DNA of 64,000 nt from Celerinatantimonas yamalensis (GTDB lineage Bacteria; Pseudomonadota; Gammaproteobacteria; Enterobacterales; Celerinatantimonadaceae): contig NZ_JBEQCT010000004.1 in assembly GCF_046054155.1 (NCBI RefSeq), positions 186,001 to 250,000 of the forward strand, written 5' to 3'. The first letter of the stretch is position 1, and every line of letters starts with the position of its first letter. Made by a program: the position numbers and the translations under genes. Shown piece after piece: positions 62,973 to 64,000 of the stretch. The notes below the pieces were generated by a model. The model did not search any database. It was given only the letters and a program-made list of their open reading frames with translations, and was not told the origin of the DNA.

Positions 62973-63512
62973 TCAGGATTTATTCGATGATGATTGGCGC
63001 CAGTCGCGTAAAAATTTATATAGTTCAGCTATCCCCCATAAACTGGCACCAATAGGGATCGCTATCTCGGCAATCCATACCGGCCATTGCACGACATCAA
63101 GTGTGATTTCATGCGTTTGGATACTGTCAATAGTGAGTCGGTAGCCCGAGAGCGCAAACACAATCAAAAAGCCAATAATGATGAGAAAGCGTAATATCAT
63201 CAGCCATTGACCCCGTCCGATGAGATGCTCAAGTGCAATTCCCGCGTTTACATGTCGTCCATGTAAAGCCGTGCTAACCGCGCCGATAAAGGCCAGCCAA
63301 AGTAGGCAGAAGAGATCTAAATCATAGGTCCAAGAGTTATCAAGTTTGAACACTCGCAATGCAATACCCATGATGATCGAGACGCTCAGTAAGATTAATG
63401 ATGTCCCGCTAACTAAGCCTGCCCACTTTGCGACCTGAGCGCAGCCTGTCTCAAGTTTACGAAAAGGGCCCGTCTGGCCCCGGTGCGATGTTTGATCTGA
63501 CTGAGTAACCAT
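62973..63512 (-). CDS. TRAP transporter small permease (DctQ family)
   Basis: The small membrane subunit that pairs with DctM. It has 179 residues with four predicted helices (about 33-54, 67-87, 104-124 and 143-163) and basic residues at both ends. The family pattern ISIIMGIALRVF, WTYDLDLFCLLWLAFIGA and GRHVNAGIALEHL is present. It starts 11 nt after the dctP stop and lies 62 nt before the dctM start. Confidence 0.9.
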   Translation of the reverse strand: MVTQSDQTSHRGQTGPFRKLETGCAQVAKWAGLVSGTSLILLSVSIIMGIALRVFKLDNSWTYDLDLFCLLWLAFIGAVSTALHGRHVNAGIALEHLIGRGQWLMILRFLIIIGFLIVFALSGYRLTIDSIQTHEITLDVVQWPVWIAEIAIPIGASLWGIAELYKFLRDWRQSSSNKS

Positions 63513-63523
63513 GCCGGTGCTCG

Positions 63524-64000
63524 CTATCCATGGATTGAAGAGGGATTGATATCCTGCAATAGCATTTTGCCCGTTGCACCTGTTTCCTTCAGATAGTTTT
63601 TGCGATCAAGTGTGCCTGCGGTTGCCATCCATGGTTTAAGGGCCGCGCCTTTTAGCACGCTCACGTGGTTGCCCGCTTGTTTAAGCGTTTGGATATCCTG
63701 TGTGTATTCATGTTCAATCGATTGAATGGCTGATTTTTCTGAAGATTGTGCAGCCTTTGAAATAATTGAGCGTTGCTGTGGGGTTAGACCGTTCCACCAG
63801 TGCAAGTTAACTTGAACCGGATAAATGAGCGGAACATAGTGAATTGCACTGACATATTTACCCACTTCATACCATTTGCGCGACACAATTGTAGATAATC
63901 CTGATACTCCGCCATCCAGCGCGCCGCGCTGGATGGCGGTATAAACTTCACTCGAGTCGATTGCGACGGGGGTCGCGCCTTGGCTTTGTAAGAACAGCGC
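63524..64000 (-). CDS. TRAP transporter solute-binding protein, DctP family (5' truncated by window edge)
   Basis: The last 158 residues of a periplasmic DctP-type receptor; the N-terminus lies beyond the right edge. The frame is open to base 64000 and the visible part starts ALFLQSQGATPVAID, followed by the diagnostic SSEVYTAIQRGALDGGVSG loop, then a C-terminal helical region (WWNGLTPQQRSIISKAAQ). A GTG within this segment is not a start. Substrate cannot be told from this part. It heads the operon with the two permeases. Confidence 0.9.
   Translation of the reverse strand, partial: ALFLQSQGATPVAIDSSEVYTAIQRGALDGGVSGLSTIVSRKWYEVGKYVSAIHYVPLIYPVQVNLHWWNGLTPQQRSIISKAAQSSEKSAIQSIEHEYTQDIQTLKQAGNHVSVLKGAALKPWMATAGTLDRKNYLKETGATGKMLLQDINPSSIHG

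Overview
The window comes from a gammaproteobacterium of the broad Enterobacterales/Vibrionales/Alteromonadales type. The signs are dam with damX, tusDCB, a hofMNOPQ-type competence operon, ybhGFSR, qorB with an HxlR regulator, and an AST arginine-succinyl pathway cluster. I cannot name the genus. No rRNA, tRNA, CRISPR array, prophage or intact insertion sequence is visible; almost everything is chromosomal core or common accessory sequence.

Layout: 1-12650 is an information-processing block: the 3' part of rpoB, then rpoC, ridA, tusDCB and the str operon (rpsL, rpsG, fusA, tuf), closed by a strong terminator. 12651-13288 is a gene-poor gap. 13289-16911 is a three-gene signalling operon on the minus strand (PAS-PAS histidine kinase, single-domain response regulator, receiver-GGDEF-EAL protein). 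17198-22030 holds a YghU-type glutathione transferase, a VirK/YbjX-family protein, a small glutaredoxin-like protein, a divergent HxlR/qorB pair and an unassigned coding remnant. 22108-24198 is a second elongation factor G. 24635-27669 has a DHA2-type MFS exporter divergent from an MmyB-like regulator with a small membrane protein, then a YciI-like protein. 27840-33559 is ybhGFSR with its divergent TetR regulator. 33577-36000 is a metal ABC transporter with a Zur-like operator, divergent from oxyR. 37231-43599 is mrcA divergent from hofMNOPQ. 43742-50196 is aroK-aroB-damX-dam-rpe-gph-trpS. Next come a periplasmic alpha-carbonic anhydrase, pabA, argD/astC-astA-astD, a porin with a LacI-type palindrome upstream, a DUF1338 protein, ahpC-ahpF, and a TRAP transporter cut by the right edge.

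How the parts fit: oxyR (with both redox cysteines) and ahpCF are both present, and a tetrameric OxyR-like site abuts the ahpC -35 box, so a complete peroxide regulon can be read here. The metal transporter has a 14-of-15 match to the Zur consensus over its predicted -10, although its binding-protein ligands look more manganese-like. The arginine genes carry an ArgR-like box upstream of argD. The str operon has a near-consensus promoter with a hairpin at the predicted 5' end of its mRNA.

I found no convincing undescribed multi-gene system. The observations most worth a second look are the G8 tract in the damX Walker A codons, the metal-ligand versus operator conflict in the znu-like operon, the perfect 22-bp palindrome upstream of the porin, the 12-bp inverted repeat in the 24.2-24.6 kb gap, and the joined rpoBC-ridA-tus-str gene order.
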